Below are positions 9,729 to 18,561 of a stretch of DNA of 64,000 nt, in pieces. This DNA is from Billgrantia antri. GTDB taxonomy: Bacteria; Pseudomonadota; Gammaproteobacteria; Pseudomonadales; Halomonadaceae. The stretch spans positions 124,001 to 188,000 of the forward strand of contig NZ_JAHYCA010000004.1 of assembly GCF_019430905.1 (NCBI RefSeq), in the 5' to 3' direction. Below the pieces are notes generated by a model, which was given only the letters and a program-made list of their open reading frames with translations, made no database searches and was not told the origin of the DNA. Within the stretch, counting starts at the first letter, position 1; each line of letters begins with the position of its first letter. A program made the translations under genes and the position numbers.

Positions 9729-9780
9729 CTTTCCAACGTGGCGAGGTTTCGGCTGTCAGGTTGGAGGTTGACGTCGCGGC

Positions 9781-9900
9781 TTTCCCGGCGACAGGTCTGC
9801 GCGAAGGCGCTGTAACCCGATCCTTGGGCGCTACTTTTTCCTTCCCTGGAAAAAGACCTCCGCTTCGACCTGTGCCCGGTGCCGCTCGCGTGAGTAGCAA
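9781..9900 (+). repeat. Dispersed intergenic repeat, copy 2
   Basis: Related to the copy at 691-896 but on the opposite strand and shorter. The core at about 9783-9839 keeps GGCGCTGTAA and TGGGCGCTACTTTTT. Then comes a short stem (TTTTTCC at 9835-9841, GGAAAAA at 9848-9854) in place of the longer variable stem of copy 1. A distal block AAAAGACCTCC...CTGTGCCCGGTGCC parallels AAAAGTCCCCC...CTGTTCCCGGCGCC in copy 1. It lies downstream of regA, in the same orientation relative to the preceding gene as copy 1 relative to uvrB. Confidence 0.7.
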
Positions 9901-9912
9901 TTTCCGTAGCGC

Positions 9913-10686
9913 TTACTGAGCCGTCCAGCCCAAGTCTATATTCCAGCTCGATCCGCTCACCGCGCCTGCCGCATCCGAGGCCAGGTAGGCCACCAGACCA
10001 GAGACCTCCTCGGGGTCGATCAGACGCTTGACCGCAGCATTCTTGAGCATGATCTGCTCCACCACGTCCTGCTCGTTCATGTTGTGCAGCCTGGCCTGGT
10101 CGGCAATCTGGTTCTCTACCAGTGGCGTCTTGACGTAGGCCGGGCAGATGGCATTGGCGGTGATCCCCTGTGGGCCGCCTTCCAGCGCTGCCGTCTTGGT
10201 CAGTCCGATCAGGCCGTGCTTGGCACTGATGTAGGCGGACTTGCCCGGCGAGGCGACCTGGGCGTGTACCGAGGCGATATTGACGATCCGCCCCCAGCCA
10301 TTCTGACGCATCGAGGGCCATGCCGCCTGGGTCAGCAGGAAGGGCGCCGTCAGCATCAGGTCGATGATCTGCCGCCACTTGGCTTCGGGGAAGTCCTCGA
10401 TCGGCGAGACATGCTGGATGCCGGCGTTGTTGACCAGGATGTCGACCTGCCCGAAGCGCTTGATCGCCTCCGCCACGGCCCCTTTGCAGGCCTCGCCGTC
10501 GGTGAGATCGGCCTGGTAGAACGCCGCCCCGGCGGCGTCGGCCTTCTCCTTGGCCTGCTCGTTGAAATCGACGGCCAGGACCTGATGGCCGAGCTCACGG
10601 AACTGGCGCACTACCGCCTCGCCGATGCCGCTGGCGGTTCCCGTTACCAGGGCGACGCGTGGCACGGAGGTCGTTGCATGGGGCAT
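9913..10686 (-). CDS. bdhA: 3-hydroxybutyrate dehydrogenase (SDR family)
   Basis: A 257-aa short-chain dehydrogenase that probably oxidises 3-hydroxybutyrate to acetoacetate with NAD. The Rossmann motif TGTASGIG is at residues 15-22, NNAG follows, and the catalytic Ser...Tyr-x3-Lys is in IASVHAQVASPGKSAYISAKHG. The stretch IQHVSPIEDFP and the C-terminal SWNIDLGWTAQ are typical of the BdhA branch. AAGGA about 8 nt before the ATG at 10686 fixes the start. The product would feed scoAB, 3.5 kb away, for activation to acetoacetyl-CoA. Confidence 0.9.
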   Translation of the reverse strand: MPHATTSVPRVALVTGTASGIGEAVVRQFRELGHQVLAVDFNEQAKEKADAAGAAFYQADLTDGEACKGAVAEAIKRFGQVDILVNNAGIQHVSPIEDFPEAKWRQIIDLMLTAPFLLTQAAWPSMRQNGWGRIVNIASVHAQVASPGKSAYISAKHGLIGLTKTAALEGGPQGITANAICPAYVKTPLVENQIADQARLHNMNEQDVVEQIMLKNAAVKRLIDPEEVSGLVAYLASDAAGAVSGSSWNIDLGWTAQ

Positions 10687-10770
10687 GGGTAATTCCTTCT
10701 CCACGACGTTGAAATGACGAATCCTCAGCATAGGCCCGAGGCAGTGAACAAGGCCAGCCAAGGCCTGGCC

Positions 10771-11217
10771 TCAACTGGCATCATCGGGCTGCATGACACG
10801 GTCCATCAAACGCTGAGCCAGACGGCTACCCTCTTCGCGCGTCTCCAGGTCGGTCAGGTCGTCGAGCAGATCGCAGCGCCATAGCCATATGCCATCGTCC
10901 AGCGTCTCAGCGACGAATGGGTAGCGCCCCGAAGGCAGTACAAACGCCCGACGCTCGCCTTCGACCGGTGAAGCGTCGCTGGCAACGACCGGAAACAGCA
11001 CGAGGGATAGCGAGACGGGACTGATCAGGGCGCCTACCAGATAGTCGCTCGCCGTCGACGTCTCGCCAGCGTCCGGAAAGACCTGGAAACACAACGCATC
11101 GACATCGAGCTGCGAATTGCGCCCCGGGGTTGCTTCAAGCGCAGCGCCATGCCGTCGCTTCCAGGCCTGAGCCATCTCGTTCAGGCGCCGATACTGCTCG
11201 GGCGTTGGGGCCAGCAT
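10771..11217 (-). CDS. HybE-family ([NiFe]-hydrogenase chaperone-like) protein
   Basis: A 148-aa protein resembling the HybE chaperone family: a hydrophobic YLVGALISPVSLSLVLFP segment, then FVLPSGRYPFVAE and an acidic C-terminal region with LLDDLTDLETREEGSRLA, parallel to VITPWMLSAVIFP and LPYGTMTF in E. coli HybE. GGAG lies 8 nt upstream of the ATG. No hydrogenase gene is present in this window, so either the partner lies elsewhere or the protein has another client. Upstream of bdhA on the same strand. Identification is by pattern, moderately certain. Confidence 0.6.
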   Translation of the reverse strand: MLAPTPEQYRRLNEMAQAWKRRHGAALEATPGRNSQLDVDALCFQVFPDAGETSTASDYLVGALISPVSLSLVLFPVVASDASPVEGERRAFVLPSGRYPFVAETLDDGIWLWRCDLLDDLTDLETREEGSRLAQRLMDRVMQPDDAS

Positions 11218-11322
11218 GTCACACTCCTCTTGTACAATGGGCGCTGAAGGACAGGAGGTCCCGTTCGGCAGGACGCCTCACGGCTGCTATTCTGGCAGCT
11301 TCATGCGCGACGAGGAATGCCC

Positions 11323-12144
<822 letters not shown>

Positions 12145-12184
12145 GGTTCCCGCCCAGCGGTCTCGACGATAGGGCTCCCCAATC

Positions 12185-12211
12185 GGGCCACTAGCAGCCT
12201 GCTATTGGCCC
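12185..12211. terminator. Near-perfect hairpin after the phosphatase gene
   Basis: Arms GGGCCACTAGCAG (12185-12197) and CTGCTATTGGCCC (12199-12211) pair with one mismatch. No U-tract follows, so it may be a weak terminator, an mRNA-stabilising stem or an operator. It lies 41 nt after the phosphatase stop and 57 nt before grxA. Confidence 0.4.
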
Positions 12212-12267
12212 AAGCCTCTCTCATCCTTCACAATGGGGCTTAGGAAAACCTTCAGGAGAGTTTCATT

Positions 12268-12528
12268 ATGTTCGTGGTCATCTTCGGTCGTCCCGGCTGC
12301 CCCTTCTGCGTTCGCGCCCAGCAGCTCGCCAAGAGCCTCGAAAGTGCCAACGCGATCGAGGGCCACCGCTACGTGGACATCTGGGCCGAAGGTATCAGCA
12401 AGGCCGACCTGGAGAAGACCATCGGCAAGCCGGTTTCGACCGTGCCGCAAATCTTCATTGACCAACAGCATGTCGGCGGCTTCACCGAATTCGACCAGTA
12501 TGTTCGCGACAATGCCCTGATGGCATGA
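12268..12528 (+). CDS. grxA: Glutaredoxin 1 (GrxA)
   Basis: An 86-aa dithiol glutaredoxin, essentially the E. coli GrxA length. The redox centre CPFC is at residues 11-14, the cis-proline motif STVPQIFID is present, and HVGGFTEF forms the glutathione-binding edge. It reduces ribonucleotide reductase and protein disulfides using glutathione in the cytosol. AGGAG lies about 9 nt before the ATG. Stand-alone gene with short flanking gaps. Confidence 0.96.
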   Translation: MFVVIFGRPGCPFCVRAQQLAKSLESANAIEGHRYVDIWAEGISKADLEKTIGKPVSTVPQIFIDQQHVGGFTEFDQYVRDNALMA

Positions 12529-12671
12529 TGCCCCGGGCCGGGGCGCTGCCTTCGACCCCGGCCTTGCGTTCATTTCCCGTTTAACGTTCTTCCCGCGTTG
12601 AAAGCCGTTGCTGTCCAGCCCCTATACTGAGGTCTAATGCGCACGCGCATCAGGACATAAGGAACGGCACG

Positions 12672-13439
12672 ATGCAAAGGGAAGAATTTCTCCAGCAGCT
12701 CTGGCTCGACTACATCCATCAACATCCGGATGTGGGCATGCTGCGCCTGTGGCCGATGGATGCGCCGGTCGAGTACCTTACGCTGCTTACCCTCAATCAG
12801 CCTCCTTTCGCCGCCGAGGATCTGCAGCCCACGCTCGGCCATCTCGGCTATCGCCCCGTGCATCGTTATGCCATGGCCGATCGTGGGCTGCTGGTCACTC
12901 TGCTGGCACCTCCCGACAACGGCACCTGGCTGGTGCTGGCGGAGCTACAGCTAAGCAGCCTTTCGCGCCAGCCACGCGATGCACTTGCCGAGCTGGTGAG
13001 CCGCGCCCACCCCAAGGATACGCGGGGCAAGAATTTGCTGAGCCGCGGCCGTCCCTGGCCCATGCCCAGTTGGCCCCTGTATCGTACGCTGTACGACGCC
13101 CACCCCCTGGCTGCCTGGTTTGCCGCCATGGGGCCGAGCGTGCACCACGCCGGCTTCGACTGTGCACGCCTCGGCAGCAGTTTCGAAGCACTCGATGCCG
13201 CCCTGTCCGCAGCCGGTCTCGCGGGCAGCGAAGACCGCTACCATGGCATTTTTCCCGTATCTCCACTGCTCCAGTATCGCTTTTACCCCACCTGCTCGCA
13301 GCGCCTTGCCTTCGCCGAGGGGGACGAGCACCGTGTCTGCCTGGGCGGCCTGGCCCTGCTGCAGAAGCGCTTGAGCAGTGACCACGAGCGCACGGTGGAG
13401 TTGCTCCTACCGCACCACACACGTTGCGAGCTCACCTGA
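12672..13439 (+). CDS. DUF1338-like protein (possible 2-oxoadipate dioxygenase relative)
   Basis: A 255-aa soluble protein, MQREEFLQQLWLDYI at the start, with AAGGA 9 nt upstream. LVLAELQLSSLS resembles the iron-ligand region (SEL-x-L) of the DUF1338/HglS family, and several histidines (PVHRYA, VHHAGFD, RYHGIFP) could complete a metal site. HglS-type proteins convert 2-oxoadipate to 2-hydroxyglutarate in lysine breakdown, but no other lysine catabolic gene is nearby. The resemblance is partial; it could be a divergent member with another substrate. Confidence 0.5.
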   Translation: MQREEFLQQLWLDYIHQHPDVGMLRLWPMDAPVEYLTLLTLNQPPFAAEDLQPTLGHLGYRPVHRYAMADRGLLVTLLAPPDNGTWLVLAELQLSSLSRQPRDALAELVSRAHPKDTRGKNLLSRGRPWPMPSWPLYRTLYDAHPLAAWFAAMGPSVHHAGFDCARLGSSFEALDAALSAAGLAGSEDRYHGIFPVSPLLQYRFYPTCSQRLAFAEGDEHRVCLGGLALLQKRLSSDHERTVELLLPHHTRCELT

Positions 13440-13450
13440 ACCCGGGCGAA

Positions 13451-13479
13451 GCGTTATCCACAGAAACTGTGGATAACGC
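13451..13479. promoter_or_regulatory. Inverted pair of consensus DnaA boxes (perfect palindrome)
   Basis: Arms of 13 bp at 13451-13463 and 13467-13479 are exact inverted repeats separated by AAA. Each arm contains TTATCCACA, the strongest E. coli DnaA-box consensus, at 13454-13462 and, inverted, at 13468-13476. The site lies 11 nt after the DUF1338-like stop codon, outside any gene. It could bind DnaA or simply form a stem in the 3' UTR; no U-tract follows. Confidence 0.6.
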
Positions 13480-13566
13480 TGTGCAAGACGTCGTAACAAG
13501 CCCCGGCGACCTTGGAGCGACGCCTCTTTTCGGTGCTGATCATAAAAGCATCACATAGCGAAACGT

Positions 13567-13595
13567 AAAGGCCCGGGCATTAAGCCCGGGCCTTT
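13567..13595. terminator. Bidirectional intrinsic terminator
   Basis: A 12-bp perfect stem, AAAGGCCCGGGC (13567-13578) and GCCCGGGCCTTT (13584-13595), with a 5-nt loop. The A/T ends give a short U-run on either strand. It separates the convergent DUF1338-like gene and scoB. Confidence 0.85.
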
Positions 13596-13615
13596 TGCAG
13601 TGGCGCCGCCCCTTA

Positions 13616-14275
13616 TCAGTCGAAGGTCATTTCCGGCACGTGGTCGGGCACGACCAGCTTGCCGGCAGTCTTCTCGACGATTTCCTCGACGCTGACCCCC
13701 GGAGCGCGCTCCTTGAGGATGAAGGCACCGTTCTCGATTTCCAGATAGGCCAGATCGGTAAGCACGCGATTGATGCAGCCGGCACCGGTCAGCGGCAGGG
13801 TGCATTTTTCGAGCAGCTTGGATTCGCCATGCTTGGAGGCATGGGTCATGGTACAGATGATGTTCTCGGCACCGGCCACCAGGTCCATGGCACCCCCCAT
13901 GCCCTTGATCAGTTTGCCAGGCACCATCCACGAGGCGATGTTGCCCTCCTGGTCGACCTCGAAGGCGCCGAGCACGGTGAGGTCGACATGACCGCCACGG
14001 ATCATGGCGAAGGATTCGGCCGAATGGAAGATGGCCGCACCGGGCCGGGCCGTCACGGTCTGCTTGCCGGCGTTGATCATGTCCGGGTCGACCTCATCCT
14101 CGGTGGGGAAACGCCCCATGCCGAGCAAGCCGTTCTCCGATTGGAGCATCACGTCGATCCCCTCGGGGACGTAGTTGGCCACCAGGGTCGGGATACCGAT
14201 ACCCAGGTTGACGTAGAAGCCGTCCTTCAATTCCTGCGCCACGCGCTGTGCCATCTGTTCGCGAGTCAGTGCCAT
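13616..14275 (-). CDS. scoB: Succinyl-CoA:3-ketoacid-CoA transferase subunit B
   Basis: A 219-aa beta subunit of the ketoacid-CoA transferase, which moves CoA from succinyl-CoA to acetoacetate. The catalytic glutamate is expected at Glu47 in LQSENGLLGMG; NLGIGIPT and GGHVDLTVLGAFEVD are family signatures. The ATG at 14275 has GAGG about 10 nt upstream; the longer open frame to 14341 adds unrelated residues. It follows scoA by 78 nt on the same strand and ends at a strong terminator. Confidence 0.95.
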   Translation of the reverse strand: MALTREQMAQRVAQELKDGFYVNLGIGIPTLVANYVPEGIDVMLQSENGLLGMGRFPTEDEVDPDMINAGKQTVTARPGAAIFHSAESFAMIRGGHVDLTVLGAFEVDQEGNIASWMVPGKLIKGMGGAMDLVAGAENIICTMTHASKHGESKLLEKCTLPLTGAGCINRVLTDLAYLEIENGAFILKERAPGVSVEEIVEKTAGKLVVPDHVPEMTFD

Positions 14276-14353
14276 CTTGTTTGCCTCTTGTGTTCGGTGG
14301 AGAAGCGATTCATCGATGCCGGCCGTGAGCCGGCGCAACAACGGGAGAGGAGC

Positions 14354-15055
14354 TCAGCCCTCGCGTACGGTGCGCTTCTCGATACGCTTCTCGAAGGTGC
14401 CCTGGATGATGCGATCGACATAGATGCCCGGCGTATGGATCTGGTCGGGGCGCAACTCGCCCGGCTCGACGATCTCCTCGACCTCCACCACGGTGACCTT
14501 GCCGCAGGTGGCGGCCAGCGGGTTGAAGTTCTGTGCCGTGTCACGGTAGACCACGTTGCCGTAGCGATCGGCCTTCCAGCCTTTGACGATGGCGAAATCG
14601 GCGTGGAACGCCTCCTCGAGGATGTAGTGACGCCCGTTGAACTCGCGAACCTCCTTGCCTTCGCCGATCGGCGTGCCGTAGCCCGTAGCCGTGTAGAAAG
14701 CCGGGATACCTGCCCCGCCGGCGCGCATCTTCTCGGCCAGCGTCCCCTGCGGTGTCAGGATCACTTCGATCTCTTCGTTGAGCATCTGCTGCTCGAACAG
14801 GGCATTCTCCCCCACGTAGGAGGCGTAGAAGCGCTTGATCTGCTTGTCTTCGAGTAGCAGTCCCAGACCAAACCCGTCGACACCGCAGTTGTTGGAGATG
14901 ACGGTGAGATCCTTGACGCCACGACGCTTGATCTCGGCAATCAAGTTTTCGGGTATGCCGCACAGGCCAAAGCCCCCGGCAACGACGGTCATGCCGCTCT
15001 CGATGCCAGCCATTGCCTCTTCGTAGGAGTACACGCGCTTGTCGAATCCGGACAT
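14354..15055 (-). CDS. scoA: Succinyl-CoA:3-ketoacid-CoA transferase subunit A
   Basis: A 233-aa alpha subunit, with the CoA-binding motif [13 protein letters not shown] near the N-terminus and [16 protein letters not shown] following. With scoB it activates acetoacetate to acetoacetyl-CoA, the step after BdhA. The promoter should lie in the AT-rich 130-bp gap shared with the divergent LysR gene at 15186, which suggests regulation by that protein. Length is normal for the family. Confidence 0.95.
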   Translation of the reverse strand: MSGFDKRVYSYEEAMAGIESGMTVVAGGFGLCGIPENLIAEIKRRGVKDLTVISNNCGVDGFGLGLLLEDKQIKRFYASYVGENALFEQQMLNEEIEVILTPQGTLAEKMRAGGAGIPAFYTATGYGTPIGEGKEVREFNGRHYILEEAFHADFAIVKGWKADRYGNVVYRDTAQNFNPLAATCGKVTVVEVEEIVEPGELRPDQIHTPGIYVDRIIQGTFEKRIEKRTVREG

Positions 15056-15185
15056 CGCAAAGCCTCGTCTTGTTGTGAAGTGGGTAAATTGACGGTAGCA
15101 GACAGTGTTGACCTACCCCATATATTTGTTAAGTTTGTTTTTTTTATGAATTGATATGAATGACTTATAAAATGAGCCAAGCGAC
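15056..15185. promoter_or_regulatory. AT-rich divergent control region, scoA / lysR
   Basis: The 130-bp gap is markedly AT-rich against its neighbours, with an eight-T run near 15138-15145 and TATAAA at 15166-15171. Two TTGAC hexamer-like sequences occur at 15090-15094 and 15109-15113. This is the usual position for LysR operators controlling a divergent operon. Exact promoters cannot be fixed by eye. Confidence 0.5.
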
Positions 15186-16076
15186 ATGACCGTCAAGCAG
15201 TTGCGTGCCTTCCTTGCCGTGGCCCAGACCTTGAGCTTCACCCAGGCCTGCGAGCGACTGCATCTCTCCCAGCCGGCGCTGAGTCTGGCCATCAAGGGCC
15301 TGGAGGAGACCCTGGGCGGCCCGCTGCTGATTCGCAGCACGCGCAGCGTGCGCCTCACCCCGGAGGGCGAGACGCTGCTGCTACTGGCCAAGCGCCTGCT
15401 GGCCGACTGGGACAACACCGAGGAACTGCTGCGCCAGCGCTTTACCCTGCAGCTCGGTCGCGTGGCCCTGGCGGCGATGCCATCGGTCGCCTGCAATCGA
15501 CTGCCTAGTGCCCTGCGCCGCTTTCGCGAACGCTTTCCGCGGGTCAACGTGACGGTGCATGACGTAATCAACGAGGAAGTGATCGACATGGTGCGCCGCC
15601 AGCAGGTCGAACTCGGTATCGCCTTCGAACCGGAAACCCGTGAGGGCATCGATTTCCTGCCGCTGTTCGACGACACCTTCGTCGCCGTCCTGCCTCCGGA
15701 TTCCCCCTCGGCGACGGTCGACTCGATCGACTGGAAGACGCTGCTCGCGCACGACTTCATTACCCTGCAACGCCCCTCCATGGTGCGCATCCTGCTGGAA
15801 CAGACACTGGCTCGACGGCATGCCGAGCTGCCGGTCGCCTTCGAGAGCCACCAGCTCGCCACGGTCGGTCGCATGGTGGCAAGCGGCCTGGGCGTCAGTG
15901 CCGTGCCCACGCTGTGTCGCGAACAGATGCATGAGCTCGGCGCCCGCTGCGTACCGCTCTACGAGCCGCAGATATGCCGCACCGTAGGCGTAGTGGTGAG
16001 TGCCGGACAGGAACTCTCCATCGCAGCACGTGCGCTCTTCGAAGTGCTACAGACGACACTGTGCGAGCCTTCCTAG
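15186..16076 (+). CDS. LysR-family regulator, divergent from scoAB
   Basis: A 296-aa LysR transcription factor. The N-terminal winged HTH (MTVKQLRAFLAVAQTLSFTQACERLHLSQPALS, in segments, about 3-62) is followed by a periplasmic-binding-like effector domain. Its position divergent from scoA suggests it controls ketone-body use, with acetoacetate, 3-hydroxybutyrate or a CoA ester as a plausible but unproven effector. No strong Shine-Dalgarno precedes the ATG, which is common for autoregulated LysR genes. Confidence 0.92.
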   Translation: MTVKQLRAFLAVAQTLSFTQACERLHLSQPALSLAIKGLEETLGGPLLIRSTRSVRLTPEGETLLLLAKRLLADWDNTEELLRQRFTLQLGRVALAAMPSVACNRLPSALRRFRERFPRVNVTVHDVINEEVIDMVRRQQVELGIAFEPETREGIDFLPLFDDTFVAVLPPDSPSATVDSIDWKTLLAHDFITLQRPSMVRILLEQTLARRHAELPVAFESHQLATVGRMVASGLGVSAVPTLCREQMHELGARCVPLYEPQICRTVGVVVSAGQELSIAARALFEVLQTTLCEPS

Positions 16077-16166
16077 TAAACCAGGTGCTGGGCAGCCTGA
16101 GCCTGATCCATTAGCATGTGCGGCTATTCGTCGATAAGTGTCATGACGCAACTCGAGGAGTCAGGA

Positions 16167-17036
16167 ATGTCGACCCTGAAAGGGCTCGTCAGCGTACTGC
16201 TACTAGTGATCACCACCCTATTCTGGTCGGTCCCCCTGATTCTTCTTACGCTGCTCAAGCTGATAACACCGACACGTCCCTTGCGGTTGATCGTACTGCG
16301 CGGTCTCAATGGCGTGGCGCTGAACTGGATTGGCGCCAACCTGTGGTGGATGCGCCACTGGCTGAAGCCTCAGCTAAGCGTGAGCCTGCCCGCAGGGCTG
16401 TCGCCCGAACAGCGCTGGCTGGTAATCTCCAACCACCGCAGCTGGACCGACATCTTCATGCTGCTCATGGTCCTGCACCGGCGCATTCCAATGCCGCGCT
16501 TCTTCCTCAAGCAGCAGCTTATCTGGATCCCCATCGTAGGACTCGCCTGGTGGGCGCTCGAGTACCCTTTCATGCGCCGCTACAGCCGCGCGCAGATCGA
16601 GCGCAACCCACGCCTTGCGCACATCGACCGCCAGGAGACAGAGCGCCTGTGCGAGCGTGCCCGCGAGATGCCGCTGGCCATCTTCAACTTCGTTGAAGGC
16701 ACACGATTTACCCCGGCCAAGCGCGCTGCGCAGAATAGTCCCTTTCGCCATCTGCTACGGCCCAAGGCCGGCGGTGTCGCTCAGGTACTGAGCCTGCTCG
16801 GTGAGCAGCTCGACGGTATCCTCGATGTCACGCTGCATTATGCCAACCCCGATCCGACTTTCTGGGGTTTCTTGTGTGGACGCGAAGGACCGATAACGCT
16901 CGAAGCCCGCCGTATCGAGGTACCGGGCTGGATGCTCGACAGTCACTACCACGACGACCCGCACTACAAGGAATGCTTCCACTCATGGCTCAACGCCCTG
17001 TGGCAGGAAAAAGACCAGGCGCTCGAATCGCGCTGA
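16167..17036 (+). CDS. PlsC-type acyltransferase (YihG-like)
   Basis: A 289-aa membrane-associated lysophospholipid acyltransferase-fold protein. An N-terminal hydrophobic helix is followed by NHRSWTD (89-95; the catalytic H-x4-D), then FVEGTRFTPAK (the EGTR acceptor-binding motif). FLKQQLIWIPIVG and WALEYPFMRR match the YihG/YihG-like acyltransferase group. GGAG lies 6 nt upstream of the ATG at 16167. Expected to acylate a lysophospholipid at the inner membrane. Its 3' end overlaps the next gene by 52 nt. Confidence 0.88.
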   Translation: MSTLKGLVSVLLLVITTLFWSVPLILLTLLKLITPTRPLRLIVLRGLNGVALNWIGANLWWMRHWLKPQLSVSLPAGLSPEQRWLVISNHRSWTDIFMLLMVLHRRIPMPRFFLKQQLIWIPIVGLAWWALEYPFMRRYSRAQIERNPRLAHIDRQETERLCERAREMPLAIFNFVEGTRFTPAKRAAQNSPFRHLLRPKAGGVAQVLSLLGEQLDGILDVTLHYANPDPTFWGFLCGREGPITLEARRIEVPGWMLDSHYHDDPHYKECFHSWLNALWQEKDQALESR

Positions 17037-17929
17037 CATTGCTCTATGTGCTGTCGTTGCTCGCACTCGCCGGCTGCGCCGCGCCCGGCGGCGAGGTCCA
17101 CCGCAGCGGCGACCCCGGCATCGCCGGTAATTGGGTCGTGATACAGCGCGGCGACACGCTCGGCAGCATTGCGGCACGCGCTGACGTGCCGCTGGCCCGT
17201 TTGCAACGCTTCAATCCCGATGCCAACCCCAACCGTCTGGCGGTCGGCCAACGGCTCCTGGTCCCGACACAGCAGGAGCGGGCTCCTTCCGGCGGCCCCT
17301 ACCGTTACCAGATACGACCCGGCGATACGTTCTCGGCGATCGCGCGGCGCTTCGGCACCACGCCGGCGCGCATCCAATCGGCCAACCGCGGAGTCGAGCC
17401 GACGCGCCTGCGCGTCGGACAGATCGTCCAGGTGCCGCTGCGCGGCTCGACTGCGACCGCCGCCGCCTCGCCTACTGCCAGCCGTCGCTCCGGCACCGGC
17501 ACGGCCAGCGCCCCGGCGCGCCCCAGCAATACGCCTTCCGCTGCAGTACCGAACTCGGCACGCAACTGGCCTTGGCCCCTGGAGGATTATCGTATCGTCC
17601 GTGCCTATGGCACCGACAGCCGCGGCACGCTGCAGCCCATGCTGCTGGCTACCAGCCGCGGTGCTCGAGCCAAGGCGGTCGCTGACGGTGACGTTCGTTT
17701 CGCCGGCAGCATGCGTCAGCTCGGTCGCGTGGTGATCGTGCACCATGCCGGCAATCTGCAGAGCGTCTATGCGCTGTGCGACACGCTGCTGGTGGACGAC
17801 GGAGCACGTGTCAGCCGCGGCACGCCGTTGTGTGAAGTCGGTTTCAGCAATGCCACGGAACGCTTCGACCTGCTGTTCGACATGCGCCTTGGCGGCAAGC
17901 CGATCGACCCACGCCGGGTACTGCGCTAG
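16985..17929 (+). CDS. LysM / degenerate LytM (M23) lipoprotein, NlpD-like
   Basis: A 314-aa lipoprotein: signal peptide with lipobox LALAGC (lipidated Cys31), two LysM repeats (VVIQRGDTLGSIAARADVP and YQIRPGDTFSAIARRFGTT regions), a Ser/Ala/Pro-rich linker and a C-terminal M23 fold (VADGDVRFAGSM...VVIVHH). The M23 zinc-site HxH region reads YALCDTLLV, so catalytic histidines appear lost, as in NlpD and EnvC. Such proteins activate N-acetylmuramoyl-L-alanine amidases during cell separation. The ATG at 16985 gives an intact signal peptide and overlaps the acyltransferase gene by 52 nt. Confidence 0.85.
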   Translation: MAQRPVAGKRPGARIALTLLYVLSLLALAGCAAPGGEVHRSGDPGIAGNWVVIQRGDTLGSIAARADVPLARLQRFNPDANPNRLAVGQRLLVPTQQERAPSGGPYRYQIRPGDTFSAIARRFGTTPARIQSANRGVEPTRLRVGQIVQVPLRGSTATAAASPTASRRSGTGTASAPARPSNTPSAAVPNSARNWPWPLEDYRIVRAYGTDSRGTLQPMLLATSRGARAKAVADGDVRFAGSMRQLGRVVIVHHAGNLQSVYALCDTLLVDDGARVSRGTPLCEVGFSNATERFDLLFDMRLGGKPIDPRRVLR

Positions 17930-17960
17930 CGCGATGGCCATGCCGACCTGGGAGCGCTTG

Positions 17961-18557
17961 ATGGCAACCCCACCGCTGTATCGCTGTCGAGGCGTGCTGG
18001 GAGAGCCCACAGCCAGCGAAATCCTGGCCAGGCTGGATACGGAGCTGGAGTGGCAGCGTCCACGCCTGCGACTGTACGGCCGCGAACACCCGATCCCGCG
18101 GGGCCAGGTATGGATGGGCGAACCCGAAGCGCGTTATCGCTACTCGGGGCGTGACTTCACGCCGCTGCCCTGGCACCCGGATGTCGCTGCCCTGCACGAG
18201 CGGGTCGATACACTGCTGAGGGCTCGGGGCATCGACGCCGGCTTCAACAGCGTCCTGCTAAACCGCTATGCCGACGGTGGCGAACGCATGGGCTGGCACA
18301 GCGACGACGAGCCGGAACTCGGCGAGACCCCCGTCATCGCCGCCGTCACGTTGGGCAGCGAACGACCGTTGCGGTTTCGCTGGAAGCACGGCGGCAGCCA
18401 GCCCTTCAATATCTGGCTCCCCCACGACAGCCTGCTGCTGATGGGCCCAGGCTGCCAGGCGAGCCTGCAGCACGCCTTGCTGCCAAGGCGCATCCCCGGG
18501 CTGCGTATCAGCCTTACCTTTCGCCGCGTTCAGCCCAGCGTCGATCCTCGCCGTTGA
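17961..18557 (+). CDS. alkB: AlkB-family 2-oxoglutarate/Fe(II) dioxygenase
   Basis: A 198-aa dioxygenase that probably removes alkyl groups from damaged DNA or RNA bases. Iron ligands fit His113 and Asp115 in WHSDDEPEL and His171 in LQHALLP; 2-oxoglutarate-binding arginines fit LRISLTFR near 182-188. NSVLLNRYADGGERMGWHSDDE is closest to the ALKBH2/3-like branch. GGAG 6 nt before the ATG at 17961 selects this start over two upstream ATGs. It is convergent with the O-antigen-ligase-like gene, with only 4 nt between stops. Confidence 0.88.
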   Translation: MATPPLYRCRGVLGEPTASEILARLDTELEWQRPRLRLYGREHPIPRGQVWMGEPEARYRYSGRDFTPLPWHPDVAALHERVDTLLRARGIDAGFNSVLLNRYADGGERMGWHSDDEPELGETPVIAAVTLGSERPLRFRWKHGGSQPFNIWLPHDSLLLMGPGCQASLQHALLPRRIPGLRISLTFRRVQPSVDPRR

Positions 18558-18561
18558 GCGC

